Source of the DNA: Dillenia suffruticosa
Taxonomy: Eukaryota > Streptophyta > Magnoliopsida > Dilleniales > Dilleniaceae
Assembly (NCBI GenBank): GCA_033439265.1
Contig: JAVTVX010000020.1
Location: 19,734,001-19,798,000, forward strand
Length of the DNA stretch: 64,000 bases
Direction: 5' to 3'
The notes beneath the pieces are model-generated. The model did no database searches. It saw only the letters and a list, made by a program, of their open reading frames with translations, and had not been told where the DNA came from. A program made the translations under genes and the position numbers. Below, piece after piece: positions 34,839-45,383 of the stretch. Each line of letters starts with the position of its first letter. The stretch's first letter is position 1.

Positions 34839-36167
34839 TTAGACTTGCGCGATTTTCTGGCGAGTCTCGAAATCCTAATCCGGCGAATTAGGGTTAATTT
34901 GGGGCGACGGACACCGTCGTGATACGAAAAATGAAGAAAAGAGCGAATATAATGTTTCCAGTTTGGGGGAAAACTTGGGGTTGATGAGAAAGAGAGTTCT
35001 TGAAAAGCTTCACGCGTGTTTCAATGGATCTGAGCTGGATAACTATGCGAAGAAGCTTGATTCGTTATCTGATGTTGAAATGTTGTATTTAACTTCCATG
35101 TATTATTTGTTCAAATGTGATAATAGTTCAGTTTCTGGTGTTGGTTTTGTGTTCAATTCTGGGAAAACTATGTGGGTTTCTGATAAAAATTGTTCTTGTT
35201 TTTGGCGAAATTAGCTGGGTTTAAGACTATTGTGTTTGTACCGGTGAAATCGGGTGTTGTTAAGCTGGCTTCTCTTAAAATAGTTCAGGAAGATCAAAGT
35301 GTGGTTCCGTTGATTAGGAAAATTTGGTTGTGGGTCACAACATTCTGACCAAATTGCCAAGAGTGTTCCTAAAATTTTCGGGCATGAGCTAAGCCTAGGT
35401 GGTTCAAATTCTCGGTCCACTAATATTGGCTTTTCTCCTAAAGTAGAGGATGAGTCGGGGCTTGTGTCAGATTCTTATGATGTTGTGCCAGGAGGGATGC
35501 CTAGGATGAGTTCTGAATTGGGTTGTAGTCGATTAGTTGGGGCATCATTAAATGGGTCTAGAACGGAGGATAAGGATGGAAAATTTTTCCAGATGATGGG
35601 TGGGGGTTTGGAGCAGGGTGAGGGTGCTTCTTTGAGTAGACCGATGAGAAAAAACCTAGAAAGAGAGGACGGAAGCCCGCAAATGGGAGAGAGGAGCCCT
35701 TTAATCATGTGGAAGCAGAGAGACAATGAAGGGAGAAGCTGAATCACAGGTTTTATGCATTGACGGCTGTTTTGCCGAATAACTCAAAGATGGATGAAGC
35801 TTCGTTGCTTGGTGATGCCATTACATATATTACGGATCTTCAAATGAAAATTAAAATGCTGGAAGCTGAAAAGGAGATGGGAAGCGGTAAGCAAAAGTAT
35901 GTTCCTCTGTTGGAGATTGATTTTCAAGCAAGAAAAGATGATGCTGTTGTAAGGGTCAACTGCCCATTGGATTCTCACCCACTTTCTAAAGTCATCGAAG
36001 TATTCCAAGAGCTTCAAGTTGATACTCAAGAGTCCAACGTTTCAACCACTGAGGATGATAAGGTAACCACTGAGGATGATACGGTTGTTCATACATTCTT
36101 TATTCGGACCCAACCTGGTGCTGTGGAACTATTGGAGGAGAAGCTGGTGGCTGCCCTATCAAAGTGA

Positions 36168-37344
36168 TCCACATGTTACATTTGTGCATGTAAGATGAAC
36201 TCAACGCAACTTACAAGTCGTGCTTAAAAATCTTGGGACTGCATCTTTTATGGCAGACTCCATTTTTCTTTGCTGAATTAAGTGAAGTTGTGTTGTTAAC
36301 TAACACTGGTCTGTATCTTTTTGTTGTGCAACATGAGGGTATTGATTAAAGTTTTTAGTCAATTTTTCTTAGTGCTCAGACACTGTTTCATGTTATGATG
36401 CTTCAGAATCAGTTGTAAAGTTCAGTTGTTATAAACTATGTTATGTACTTTTCTCACTTCTGAGGCTACCCTGTTTTTATTCCAATTTGATTTGATTAGA
36501 TTTACCTGCAATTGTGTCATTTTGCATATGCAGCAGGGATACTGGAGAGAGATGAGGAGAGGTCTGGTATGTTATTTTGGAGAATGCTTGCTCCCTGTTT
36601 TGGGGTTTTGTGGTGAAAAAGAAGGAAAACTGGACTTTATAGTCCTTGTAAGACCACAGCTGAAAAAAGGGAGACGAAGAAGTAGTTTAAGGATGTAATA
36701 ATCATACAACAACAGTAACCTGAACCTTAATCTCAAAATTTGGGGTCGGCTAAGGATGTAATCATCATGCTTGATGAAATTTTCTGAACATGGAATGAGA
36801 ACAGATGTTCTTGTCAACAGAAACTGTGGAGAACATAGTGTTTGAGAGATTGAAGTTTCTTCTGATGACTCAGTGAGGTGCATCGAGGGCCTTTTCAATA
36901 GTTTGGAAGCAAGTACAGGGAGAAAAAATGTGCTCTGAGGAATGCTTTTTATATTAACTAGTTATTTCTCATTTTATGTTCTGTAAGGAATGCTTTTTAG
37001 ATTAACTTGTTATTTCTCGTTTTTTCTCATCTGTTCCACATCTGGCTGCAACGCTGATGTGTTTATGCCTAATAGTTGACACGGTCTGAATGTTGCAGTC
37101 CATGCCATGTTATACAACTTGGTGTTTGGATAATCGGGGGTATGAATCTTGACCTTACCTATACTGAAGTAATCTGTAGATAATAGGGCGAGAGAATTCG
37201 CATGTTAATGTTGATGTATCATGAACCAACAGTTTCTGCTAAGCCCCTTGTTTCCCGATTGTTTTAGCAATGTCTCTGAGCTGTCCAGGAGAGAACCATA
37301 GAAACCATCTTAGTTGCTTCTTCTTAAATTGCAACATATCTGGA
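36168..37344. other. 3' flank of the bHLH pseudogene (start of duplicated segment)
   Basis: Non-coding. It aligns with 59680-60890 in unit 2, including 3' UTR-like sequence after the stop codon. The frame at 36438-36698 is not conserved in unit 2 and is not a gene. Confidence 0.7.
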
Positions 37345-38238
37345 GCGAATGCGCATGTTAGTCATTGTCTAAGCCTGTAATACAAAGGCTGCAGATATTT
37401 TCACAAAATTGACTTTAGAAAGAGTAGTGGTTCAATACTTAATTGATCATTACTCAGGTCAAGGATGGGCATGAGGATAATCTTTCAACCATTAATCATC
37501 TACTTTCTATGCACTGTTGTTTTCTTTGTTCTGCCGACCTTGCCTTTTTCATATTCATCCATAATCTACACTTGATCTTAGCCAAAAGGCTGAGAAAGGT
37601 ATCATATCCACCCATAATCAATTAGCATGCTTGACGCCAAGTTCAAATATTTGGGTCTCAATAAAAATTGAAAATTTTAAGACTAAATAAAAAAAATGTC
37701 AAAATTTTAAAACTGCAGATGTAATTATCCTAAAGAAAAGAAAAAAAAAAAACCAAAGGAAGAGAAGACAAGGACCCCGTGTGCTAGCTCAATGGGCTAT
37801 AGTTATGGGTCATATTGCATGAAAACCAATATGAATACGAAATGGTAGAGAAAAATGATACTTTGTAATATTGTAAAAAATGAAAATGAAAATGAAAACG
37901 GAAACATGAGTAAACGCAATGTTCCATACATTGATCTGTAAATTTTAAAATTTTGATTTAGTCACTTTAATCGTAAATCAATTTGGTCGAATCATTGATT
38001 ATTTAATAATAATTAAAATATATATAAAATCAATTTTCAAAATAAATATCTATTGAATGAACAATAAAATTCAATAAATATAAAATTAATAGTCACCCAA
38101 AAAATTCATATTAAAAAAGTAAAAATAAAATAACTAAATCATATTTATAATTAAAAAAAAAGTATAACATTTCTAAAATGCAAAGACACTGTATACAAAC
38201 CAAGTATATTTGTATTAATTTATTTATTAAGTAATAAA
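37345..38238. repeat. Host direct repeat A, left of the pararetrovirus
   Basis: About 0.9 kb, starting near GCGAATGCGCATGTTAGTCA and ending near AAGTAATAAA. It is repeated at 44273-45168 on the other side of the pararetrovirus and again in unit 2 (about 60898-61785). It contains a U2-derived fragment and then AT-rich sequence. No coding capacity. Confidence 0.85.
37567..37602 (-). ncRNA. U2 snRNA 5' fragment (36 nt), copy A, retropseudogene
   Basis: Read on the minus strand, it starts ATACCTTTCTC and ends GATCAAGTGTA, the first 36 nt of U2 snRNA, with one change (CAGCC for CGGCC). The branch-point-pairing region after it is missing. Imperfect 17-bp repeats flank it (37550-37566 CATATTCATCCATAATC; 37603-37619 CATATCCACCCATAATC). 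It cannot be a functional snRNA. Confidence 0.85.
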
Positions 38239-38260
38239 TAAATTAATACAAATATACTTG
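38201..38260. repeat. Perfect 26-bp inverted repeat at the host-virus junction
   Basis: Arms 38201-38226 and 38235-38260 are exact reverse complements around the loop TTAAGTAA. The left arm is host sequence, also present in repeats B and C. The right arm directly abuts the viral RNase H coding sequence, so it is an inverted copy of host DNA used as junction filler. Confidence 0.9.
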
Positions 38261-41200
38261 TATCTGTTTTAGGATTTCTCCATATCCTAAATCACTAGCA
38301 TCGGTTTCAACAATTTTTGGGAGGCTAGGATTGACAATATGAAGACAAGGAATTTCGAAGATCTGTTTTTTAATGAGTCGGACAGTTTCAGTGTGTTCAT
38401 CCGTCCAAGGTTTAGGGTTTTTCTTCAATCTGTTATGAAGAGATTGTGCGATTTTATTGATATTTGGAAAGAAATCTAGGACATAATTTAGACTTCCTAG
38501 AAATCTCTGAAGCTGAGTTTTATCAAGAATTTTATTTGGAAATTTGTTTGCAAATTCCAAAGATCTTTCTATTGGTTTTATGGTTCCACAAGTTATGTGG
38601 TGACCTAAAAATCTTATTCTTGTTTGGAATAAAGATATCTTTTTAGCTGATAAGACCAGACCATTCTTTTTACAAACATAGAAGAATGTTTTGAGATTTT
38701 TAAAATGTTGTTCTATTGATGAGGAGAAGATAAGTACATCATCAATATAAACAATGCAGAATTCCGAGTATGGGTTGAATATATCATTCATAATTCGTTG
38801 AAATTCTGAAGGTGCATTTTTTAAACCAAATGGCATAACATTCCATTCGTATTGTCCAAATGGAACAGTAAACGCCGTTTTATATCTATCTTTAGGATGG
38901 ATTTGGATTTGCCAAAATCCTGATTTCATATCGAATTTTGAAAATATGTTGGCGGAATTTAGTTTTTGTAATAAGTCTTTTTTGTTAGGGATTGGATAGC
39001 GGATCCATTTTAAAGCTTCATTTAGCGGTTTATAGTTTATGACAAGTCTAGGGGTTCCTCTTTCTATTTCTGAATTTTTGTTTACATAGAAAGCTGCACA
39101 ACTCCATGGAGATCTGGATTTTGAAATTAATCCCTTGGATTCAAGGTCTTGAATTTCCTTTTTACAATATTGTTCTAATTCGGCATTCATTTGAATTGGT
39201 CTAGCTTTAGTAGGAATATTTCGTTCATCGAATCCTTTTTCATATGGTAGGTCGACCATATGTTGTTTTCTATCCCAAAAGGCATTGGGAAGATCAGAAC
39301 AGATATCGGTTTCAATGATTTTCTGGAATTTAGAGATTTTTTGTTTTATAGAATTGGTTTGTAATTGTTGTTCAATCCTTTGGAGATCAATATTCTGTTT
39401 TAAATATAATAGGTCAAATTGTTTTTTCTGTATTAAAAGATTGATTGAGTTTTCATGGATGGAAGCGGCTTTGATTAGATTTAAGCTTCTAGTTTTAGGA
39501 GGTTCTAGGAATGGAAAGAAGAGTTTTTCGGTTTTGGTTTTTGATTTAATTCCATTGTATTCAACCTTATAAGGGGTAATAAGATTGATAAATGGAGTTC
39601 CCAGTATTACTGTTTGTCGGATGTCAGAAATTAGGACGAAAGTTGTTTTAATTGTAAATTTTTCATTTTGGATTCCTGCATCTAGTTTGGCAATTATATG
39701 TAATTTGGAACTATTTGCCGCAGACAGTTTTTCGCTAGTTTTTTCATGAAATCTTTTTGGAATGAGATCTGCTTTTATGCAATTTAAGTCAGCTCCGGTA
39801 TCGAATAGAGCGACCGTATCAATTTTAAAATTTTCGGATAATTTAAGTGTGATTTTTATAAGGTATTTTTGGGAAGTAATTTCCTTTAGAACGAAAAGGA
39901 TTTTTTCAGGAAAGGTTTTATTGGATTTTACGAGATGTTGGATGGTCTGAGGATCTAAAGGATCCTCATCCGAATTTTCTTCATCACTGCTTGAATCAGT
40001 AACTACATTTTTTGCTTTTATTTGAGATAACAAGATCGAAATGGTTTTAGAATCTTCCTCTTGTTTGTGTTTTAATTCCTTTAATTCTTTTTTGATTGTT
40101 TTTATTTCTTCTTCTAATTCTGGAATGGTTGCAGAGGATTTTTTATTGTATTTCTTTTTATTTAGTATGGAGGTAAGATTATACATACCAGTGTTTATAT
40201 GAGGAGTACTAGAAGGATTTTCAGAATTTCCTTCTAGAGATTGTTTTAATTGATCCAAACATTTTTTCTGGATTTCCTGATTGTTTATATGTTGAATGGC
40301 TTCCAGAATTAAACTTTGTTCTTTGGTTATCATGTTTATGTGTTTTGAATCTGAAGAGTCAGAATCAGATTCTGTTTTACTGGAACTGGTTATGAGCTCA
40401 TCAATTTGAGGATTACTAGTAGAAGTTTCTGAACTGATTATATCCGTATCAGAGCTGTCTACTAATAAAACTGAGATTTTATTTAGAATTTCTTCATCCA
40501 AATGGAGTTCTCTAATCTTTTTAGATACTCTGCAATATTTGGAAGTATGTCCTTTTCTTCCACATTTGAAACATGTTATATCGTTTAATGATTTTGAGAT
40601 TGAAGGTTTTGAGATTGAAGGTTTTTCTTCCTTTTTGTATTGCTTAGTTTTACAAAATTTTTTATAAGGTTTTTTATAATAATCCTCTTTATATTTTTTA
40701 TAAGGTTTGAATTTCTTAGGATATTCTTTTTTAGAGTATTTTTTGGATTGTTTCTTACTGCATTCTCCATTGCAGGTTTTATGTTTATTAAGATCAAACT
40801 GATCACAGAATGATCCTAATTCTTTTTTGGTTTTCTTCATTTCCCATTTTAGATGTTTTTGGAGTTTTAAATCTTGACAGATTTTAAGACATTCTTTTTG
40901 TCTGAAACTGACTAATTCACCATAAGTAAGCTGGTCATATGGAATAATTTGTTTTCCAAAGGTTTCACGAATAATATTCCTAACCTTTTCTCCCAATAAG
41001 GTGGGAAGTCCGACAAGGAATTTTTCTTTCCAGAAGGGTTGATTAGAGTCTTCTCGAAGCATGACTCTGGATAGAAAGATGGTTTTATACCATTGAAAGT
41101 CACTGAGTTTTTTACATCGGAGGTTGGATAATAGATCGGTATTTTTGTCTTTTAAATGGGATGAGTCGCCAATGAAATGAAGTGATATAGTAAATATTAG

Positions 41201-42289
41201 GGTTGCGACAGCATCTTGGATTGGTTCACCCAAATGATTTAAAATTGGTTCGCCTTCTTCACCAATTTGAATTGCATTTAAAATACTCAATTGTTGTTCT
41301 TTGGTGAGATGGAAATCCCACCATCCTTTTAATTGACCAGAAAATCCTGCGATAAGGAGTTCTGCGACGGTTTTATCGGTTGTACCCTGTTGGGTTTTAT
41401 AGGCATTGGATGCCATTGTCATTTGTTGTAATATATTCAAGATTTGGTATTCACTTATTCCATCTATATTCCATACATAGATAGAATTGGCGTTGTATTT
41501 TGGTTGGACCAGTATCTCGGGTTGATTACCGATTTCTAACTCAGATAATCTGGTTTTAACATATTCGGATTTAGGAGTTTTCCAAAGAAGTTTGTTTATC
41601 TCAGAATCCTGTTCCTGAAAAGGTTCTTCTTCATCCTCATCTAACTCGGATGAAAGGGTTTTATTTAAGACTGTAATATCTTGATTTACAGATTGAGGAG
41701 TGTCATGGACAATAGGATTGGACTATCCTGAAGATGACTCGATTTTACTGAGTTGAAGTTTTATGGCTTCCAAGAATTCTTGTTTATTGGTTTTGATTTC
41801 TTGGTTGGCTTGGTTCGAAATTTGATAGGGTTTGAAAATAGGGTCTTTTGATTTTTTAAGCTTTTCTATTTTATTAGACTCAGTAGGTTCCTTTTGTGAT
41901 TTGTCAATTTTGGAAAGTTGTTTTCCAATTGTATGTAAATGTGCATTTGTATAATTATTTTGAATGATAATATTTTTTAAGTTTACAGAGTCATTTTCCT
42001 GAGGTTTTTTATAAGGACTAACCTCAACGTTTTCTGTACCAACAGTGATTTTGATCGTCCGAAGAGGTGGATGATTAGACTCGATGTTTTCTCCATCTTT
42101 GGTTTCCCATGAAGGTTTTTTATTTCTTTTTGTGATGGAATTGACTGTTTTGAATGGATATTTAATGTTATGTTTTTTAGTATATGTTTCAAGCCATGTG
42201 AAAAATAAAATATTTATTTTATTTTTTCTACAAAACTTAAAATGTTTATCTTGGATTTTGAAAATGTTTTCTCCAAAAGTTTTAAAAAA
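38243..42289 (-). pseudogene. Pararetroviral capsid-protease-reverse transcriptase polyprotein, damaged
   Basis: An open frame without its own ATG runs from 42289, just after a TAG at 42290-42292. One stop, TAG at 41723-41725, interrupts it; the frame then stays open to the breakpoint. In residues counted from 41440: capsid core about 28-200 (GFSGQLKGWWDF), lysine-rich stretch 229-276, zinc knuckle CFKCGRKGHTSKYC (290-303), acidic/serine-rich segments, coiled coil near 440-475, aspartic protease FDTGAD (547-549), reverse transcriptase with FDMKSGFWQIQI and YIDDVLIF (898-901), and RNase H start ETDASDLGYG (1045-1054). The final residues come from the inverted host filler. The C-terminal RNase H is missing. 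Confidence 0.9.
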
Positions 42290-42387
42290 CTAATTTCTTT
42301 TTTCTTTATTTCTATCAGAGAAAAAATCATTTTCTAAATATTCTTTGTTTATTTCAAAATCATTTTTGGTGAGAATATTGAGTTTTG

Positions 42388-43602
42388 TCAAATCTCATTT
42401 TCATCATATGTTTTATTAAAACCATTTTCTTTTTCTAAAACGTTTAATTCATTTTCTCTACCAACGTTTTCTGTTATAGCTGAAGGTGTTGGAGAGGTTG
42501 GTTCTGAATCAATTGGGTTTTGTTCTTCTGTTTGAGAACGTGTATAGACCGGTTGTGGGATTGTTTTTCCTAATACGATGTTTTTTAGAGAGGTCGTCGG
42601 AATATCTGAGGTCGAATACCTCGGAGGTTTTATTGGGCTTTTATCATGAAGATTTATAACGGATGGTAATTTTGAGATTCTTCCCAGATTTATATATTCA
42701 GACGATGTTGTTGATGTATCCAAAAATCTGGAGCTATAAAATGGTCTATCAAAACTTATTTTGACATTACCATCTGTATATTGTGTTATTTGTTTTATTC
42801 TGGTACTTGGTTCTGGAATGTCATTGTTTGATTTTGGTTGAACCGCTCCTTCCAACATCCAATCTTCTGGAAGGGTTATTTCTTCCCATCTGATGGGTTT
42901 TGGAATAACCAAATTAGATTTTGTAATATCGGTTTGGAGAAGAAGAGTTTCTCCTTTTTTGTGTTGGATTTTGTGTTTTGAGCCGAAAGCTGTTGTCATG
43001 GCTTTATAATGTATTTTATATATTAGAGCGACCGGAATTGATCCCTCCATCATATCATAATTATGTATTTTAACTTGTAAAATAAGGGATTTTAATATAT
43101 TTTTATCATTTAAGGAGATTATAAGATTCGGAAAACAGTCGAAGGAAACTGGACCTTTACATAGACTGGATTCGACAGTTCCTAACAAGAAATCTGAGAA
43201 GTTATTATGTCTGGCATCCCTAAGAGTTACCAGAATAGAAGTGTTTAAACCTTCTCTTGTTAATGGTCTAAGACCGATTTGAACTAATCCGATATGGACA
43301 TATTTATATCCTTTGGACATATGTTTTTCTAAAGATTTTTTGGAAAATAGTTGTATAGTCTCAAAAGATTTTAAAAGTTGAATATCTTTTTCTTCGGTTT
43401 TAATGGTATAATCTGTTTTAAAGAAACTGATTTTGGGTGTTTTGTATATTGGGTCTATACTTATTTTGGGTATCTCCCATTCATCTATTCCTTTTTCAAA
43501 ATCTTCAATTGTTATTTCTTCACTGTTTATTATATCTTTAGTTCTTGAAGAACTTGACATAGAACTCGAAGAGCTAGTAGTTCTACAGAATATAGGGTTC
43601 AT
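42388..43602 (-). CDS. Pararetroviral movement protein, open frame in an endogenous copy
   Basis: From ATG 43602 the frame runs 404 residues with no lesion. It begins with a serine-rich segment. The central part contains GYKYVHIGLVQIGLRPLTRE, DARHNNFSDFLLGTVESSL and GPVSFDCFPNLIISLNDK, the pattern of caulimovirid movement proteins of the 30K superfamily, which form tubules through plasmodesmata. The C-terminal third is hydrophilic and probably divergent. The frame ends 98 nt before the capsid-pol frame opens. Integrated and separated from a complete genome, it is unlikely to be expressed as in the virus. Confidence 0.85.
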   Translation of the reverse strand: MNPIFCRTTSSSSSMSSSSRTKDIINSEEITIEDFEKGIDEWEIPKISIDPIYKTPKISFFKTDYTIKTEEKDIQLLKSFETIQLFSKKSLEKHMSKGYKYVHIGLVQIGLRPLTREGLNTSILVTLRDARHNNFSDFLLGTVESSLCKGPVSFDCFPNLIISLNDKNILKSLILQVKIHNYDMMEGSIPVALIYKIHYKAMTTAFGSKHKIQHKKGETLLLQTDITKSNLVIPKPIRWEEITLPEDWMLEGAVQPKSNNDIPEPSTRIKQITQYTDGNVKISFDRPFYSSRFLDTSTTSSEYINLGRISKLPSVINLHDKSPIKPPRYSTSDIPTTSLKNIVLGKTIPQPVYTRSQTEEQNPIDSEPTSPTPSAITENVGRENELNVLEKENGFNKTYDENEI

Positions 43603-43792
43603 CGTTTTGATTCTGCACTGCAAATCTAAATATATACCTACGGAACACTGGATTGTCCAACGGCCTTACTGCCCCTCCTGGGTCTTACTTCGCCTAGACC
43701 ACCGGTGTCTAAAGGACTCGGTATATAATTAGATCTGAAGTTTAGAACTTCAAACAGTTAAATCTATATGCTGTATAATACTATCCCCCGTT

Positions 43793-43804
43793 GCTCTGAT
43801 ACCA
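43793..43804 (-). other. Pararetroviral primer-binding site (tRNA-iMet)
   Basis: TGGTATCAGAGC on the minus strand, 190 nt before the movement-protein ATG. In caulimovirids this site primes minus-strand DNA synthesis and conventionally marks position 1. Confidence 0.9.
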
Positions 43805-43967
43805 AGATGCCCCAGGAACTTGGGGATATAAATAAGCAGTGAATAGTAACAATAGAATATTTATGAAGAGAAATAAATAAATAGACGAGTCACCAAAATA
43901 AATGGTAGACAATAACAATTAATAAAATGATTACAAATATATAAATAAATAAGGACCAGGAGTAATA

Positions 43968-44137
43968 GGATTCTTGGACGGCAGAGCTGACCGCTAATCA
44001 CTACACTCTGGAAATACAGAAAAATAAAATATGGGATCCTTGGGCGGCAGAGCCGACCACTAATCACCACATTAAACAAATAAATAAAGAAGATAAGAGG
44101 TTAGTTAGGCGACGTAGCCAGCCAAACACATAAAGAT
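43968..44137. repeat. Three copies of a 66-bp-period repeat in the viral leader
   Basis: The 38-bp core GGATTCTTGGACGGCAGAGC...CACTACA starts at 43968. A close copy starts at 44034 (about 80% identical) and a weaker one at 44100 (TTAGGCGACGTAGCCAGCC), an exact 66-bp spacing. The repeats lie upstream of the primer-binding site in transcription order. Confidence 0.75.
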
Positions 44138-44272
44138 AAATAGAGAAAAAGAAATTTTATTGGATAAATAAAATTACAAGGATAAAAGGACTTACACAAT
44201 AAAGTCCTTGATCTTCAAGAACTAAGAGAGGTTTACAATAGTGAAGGGTCTCTCAAAGGTCACTCAATTTGG

Positions 44273-45168
44273 GGCGAATGCGCATGTTAGTCATTGTCTA
44301 AGCCTGTAATACAAAGGCTGCAGATACTTTCACAAAATGGACTTTAGAAAGAGTAGTGGTTCAATACTTAATTGATCATTACTCAGGTCAAGGATGGGCA
44401 TGAGGATAATCTTTCAACCATTAATCATCTACTTTCAATGCACTGTTGTTTTCTTTGTTTTGCCGGCCTTGCCTTTTTCATATCCATCCATAATCTACAC
44501 TTGATCTTAGCCAAAAGGCCGAGAAAGGTATCATATCCACCCATAATCAATTAGCATGCTTGACGCCAGGTTCAAATATTTGGGTCTCAATAAAAATTGA
44601 AAATTTTAAGACTATAAAAAAAATATCAAAATTTTAAAACTGCAGATATAATTATCCTAAAGAAAAGAAAAAAAAAACCAAAGGAAGAGAAGACAAGGAC
44701 CCCGTGTGCTAGCTCAATGGGCTATAGTTATGGGTCATATTGCATGAAAACCAATATGAATACGAAATGGTAGAGAAAAATGATATTTTGTAATATTGCA
44801 AAAAACGAAAATGAAAATGAAAACGAAAACGGAAACGTGAGTAAATGCAATGCTCCGTACATTGATGTGTAAATTTTAAAATTTTGATTCAGCTATTTCA
44901 ACCGTAAATCAATGTGATCGAACCACTGATAATTTAATAATAATTAAAAATATATAAAATTAATTTTCAAAATAAATATCTATCAAATGAAAAATAAAAT
45001 TCAATAAATATAAAATTAACAGTCACCCATAAAATTCATATTAAAAAAGTAAAAATAAAATAACTGAATCATATTTGTAATTAAAAAAAAAAGTATAACA
45101 TTTCTGGAATGCAAAGATACTATACACAAACTAAGTATATTTGTATTAATTTATTTTTAAGTAATAAA
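44273..45168. repeat. Host direct repeat B, right of the pararetrovirus
   Basis: It matches 37345-38238, starting GCGAATGCGCATGTTAGTCA, but continues past the AT-rich end into sequence shared with unit 2. Its left part is closer to repeat A and its right part closer to repeat C. Confidence 0.85.
44496..44531 (-). ncRNA. U2 snRNA 5' fragment (36 nt), copy B, retropseudogene
   Basis: Same 36-nt fragment as copy A with the canonical CGGCC. Flanking 17-bp repeats at 44479-44495 and 44532-44548 differ at one position. Confidence 0.88.
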
Positions 45169-45347
45169 TTGAAAAGGAAGTTTTTTTTTTTTTTTTTTTG
45201 TCTTTAACATGCATAACTTGTCTTGCACTAATTTTACTAATCAGTTTTCATATATACGATTTCTATTATTATTAATAAAAGTTCTCTCAAATTTTTCCTT
45301 GCAAATTTAAATAGGGGGATTTCCATTCGCAGATTATAGACAAATAA

Positions 45348-45383
<36 letters not shown>

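Larger units (their letters stand above)
29221..36167 (+). pseudogene. JAM/bHLH13-like transcription factor pseudogene, split by a retrotransposon
   Basis: Apparently a single-exon gene in two parts: 29221-29439 and 34839-36167. Recognisable order: N-terminal WGTEAFTFLLSLAS; bHLH-MYC_N domain with WTCAIFWRVSKS, LIWGDGH, KKLDSLSDVEMLYLTSMYYL and SGKTMWVSD; FKTIVFVPVKSGVVKLASL; a linker; basic KPRKRGRKP; HVEAERQ[15 protein letters not shown]; the helix-loop-helix up to MLEAEKE; and an ACT-like C-terminal domain to VAALSK. Such factors are nuclear repressors of jasmonate responses. Damage: in-frame stops at 34876-34878 and 35727-35729, frameshifts near 29425, 35200 and 35325, and the 5.4-kb insertion. 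The last 408 nt are open, with a 21-bp tandem duplication near 36050. Confidence 0.88.
38261..44272 (-). mobile_element. Endogenous pararetrovirus (Caulimoviridae), partial genome
   Basis: Reading right to left on the minus strand: leader with tandem repeats (43968-44137), tRNA-Met primer-binding site (43793-43804), movement protein (43602-42388), capsid/protease/reverse transcriptase frame (about 42289-38261). The genome stops within RNase H. The rest of RNase H, any downstream gene and part of the intergenic region are absent. The order movement protein, capsid, protease, RT resembles petuviruses and florendoviruses, but here the movement protein is a separate frame. Genus cannot be decided by eye. 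Host repeats A and B bracket it. Confidence 0.9.

Noticed and set aside
36438-36698. 86-codon frame downstream of the bHLH pseudogene
   Set aside because: Not conserved in the duplicated unit, no recognisable family, and sits in 3' flank sequence.
41983-42192. 69-codon minus-strand frame in the pararetrovirus
   Set aside because: A shadow of the longer capsid-pol frame, which is open in another frame through the same interval.
44700-44745. tRNA-like A box (TAGCTCAATGG) inside the host repeats
   Set aside because: No matching B box at a proper distance and no cloverleaf. Not a tRNA or a convincing SINE.
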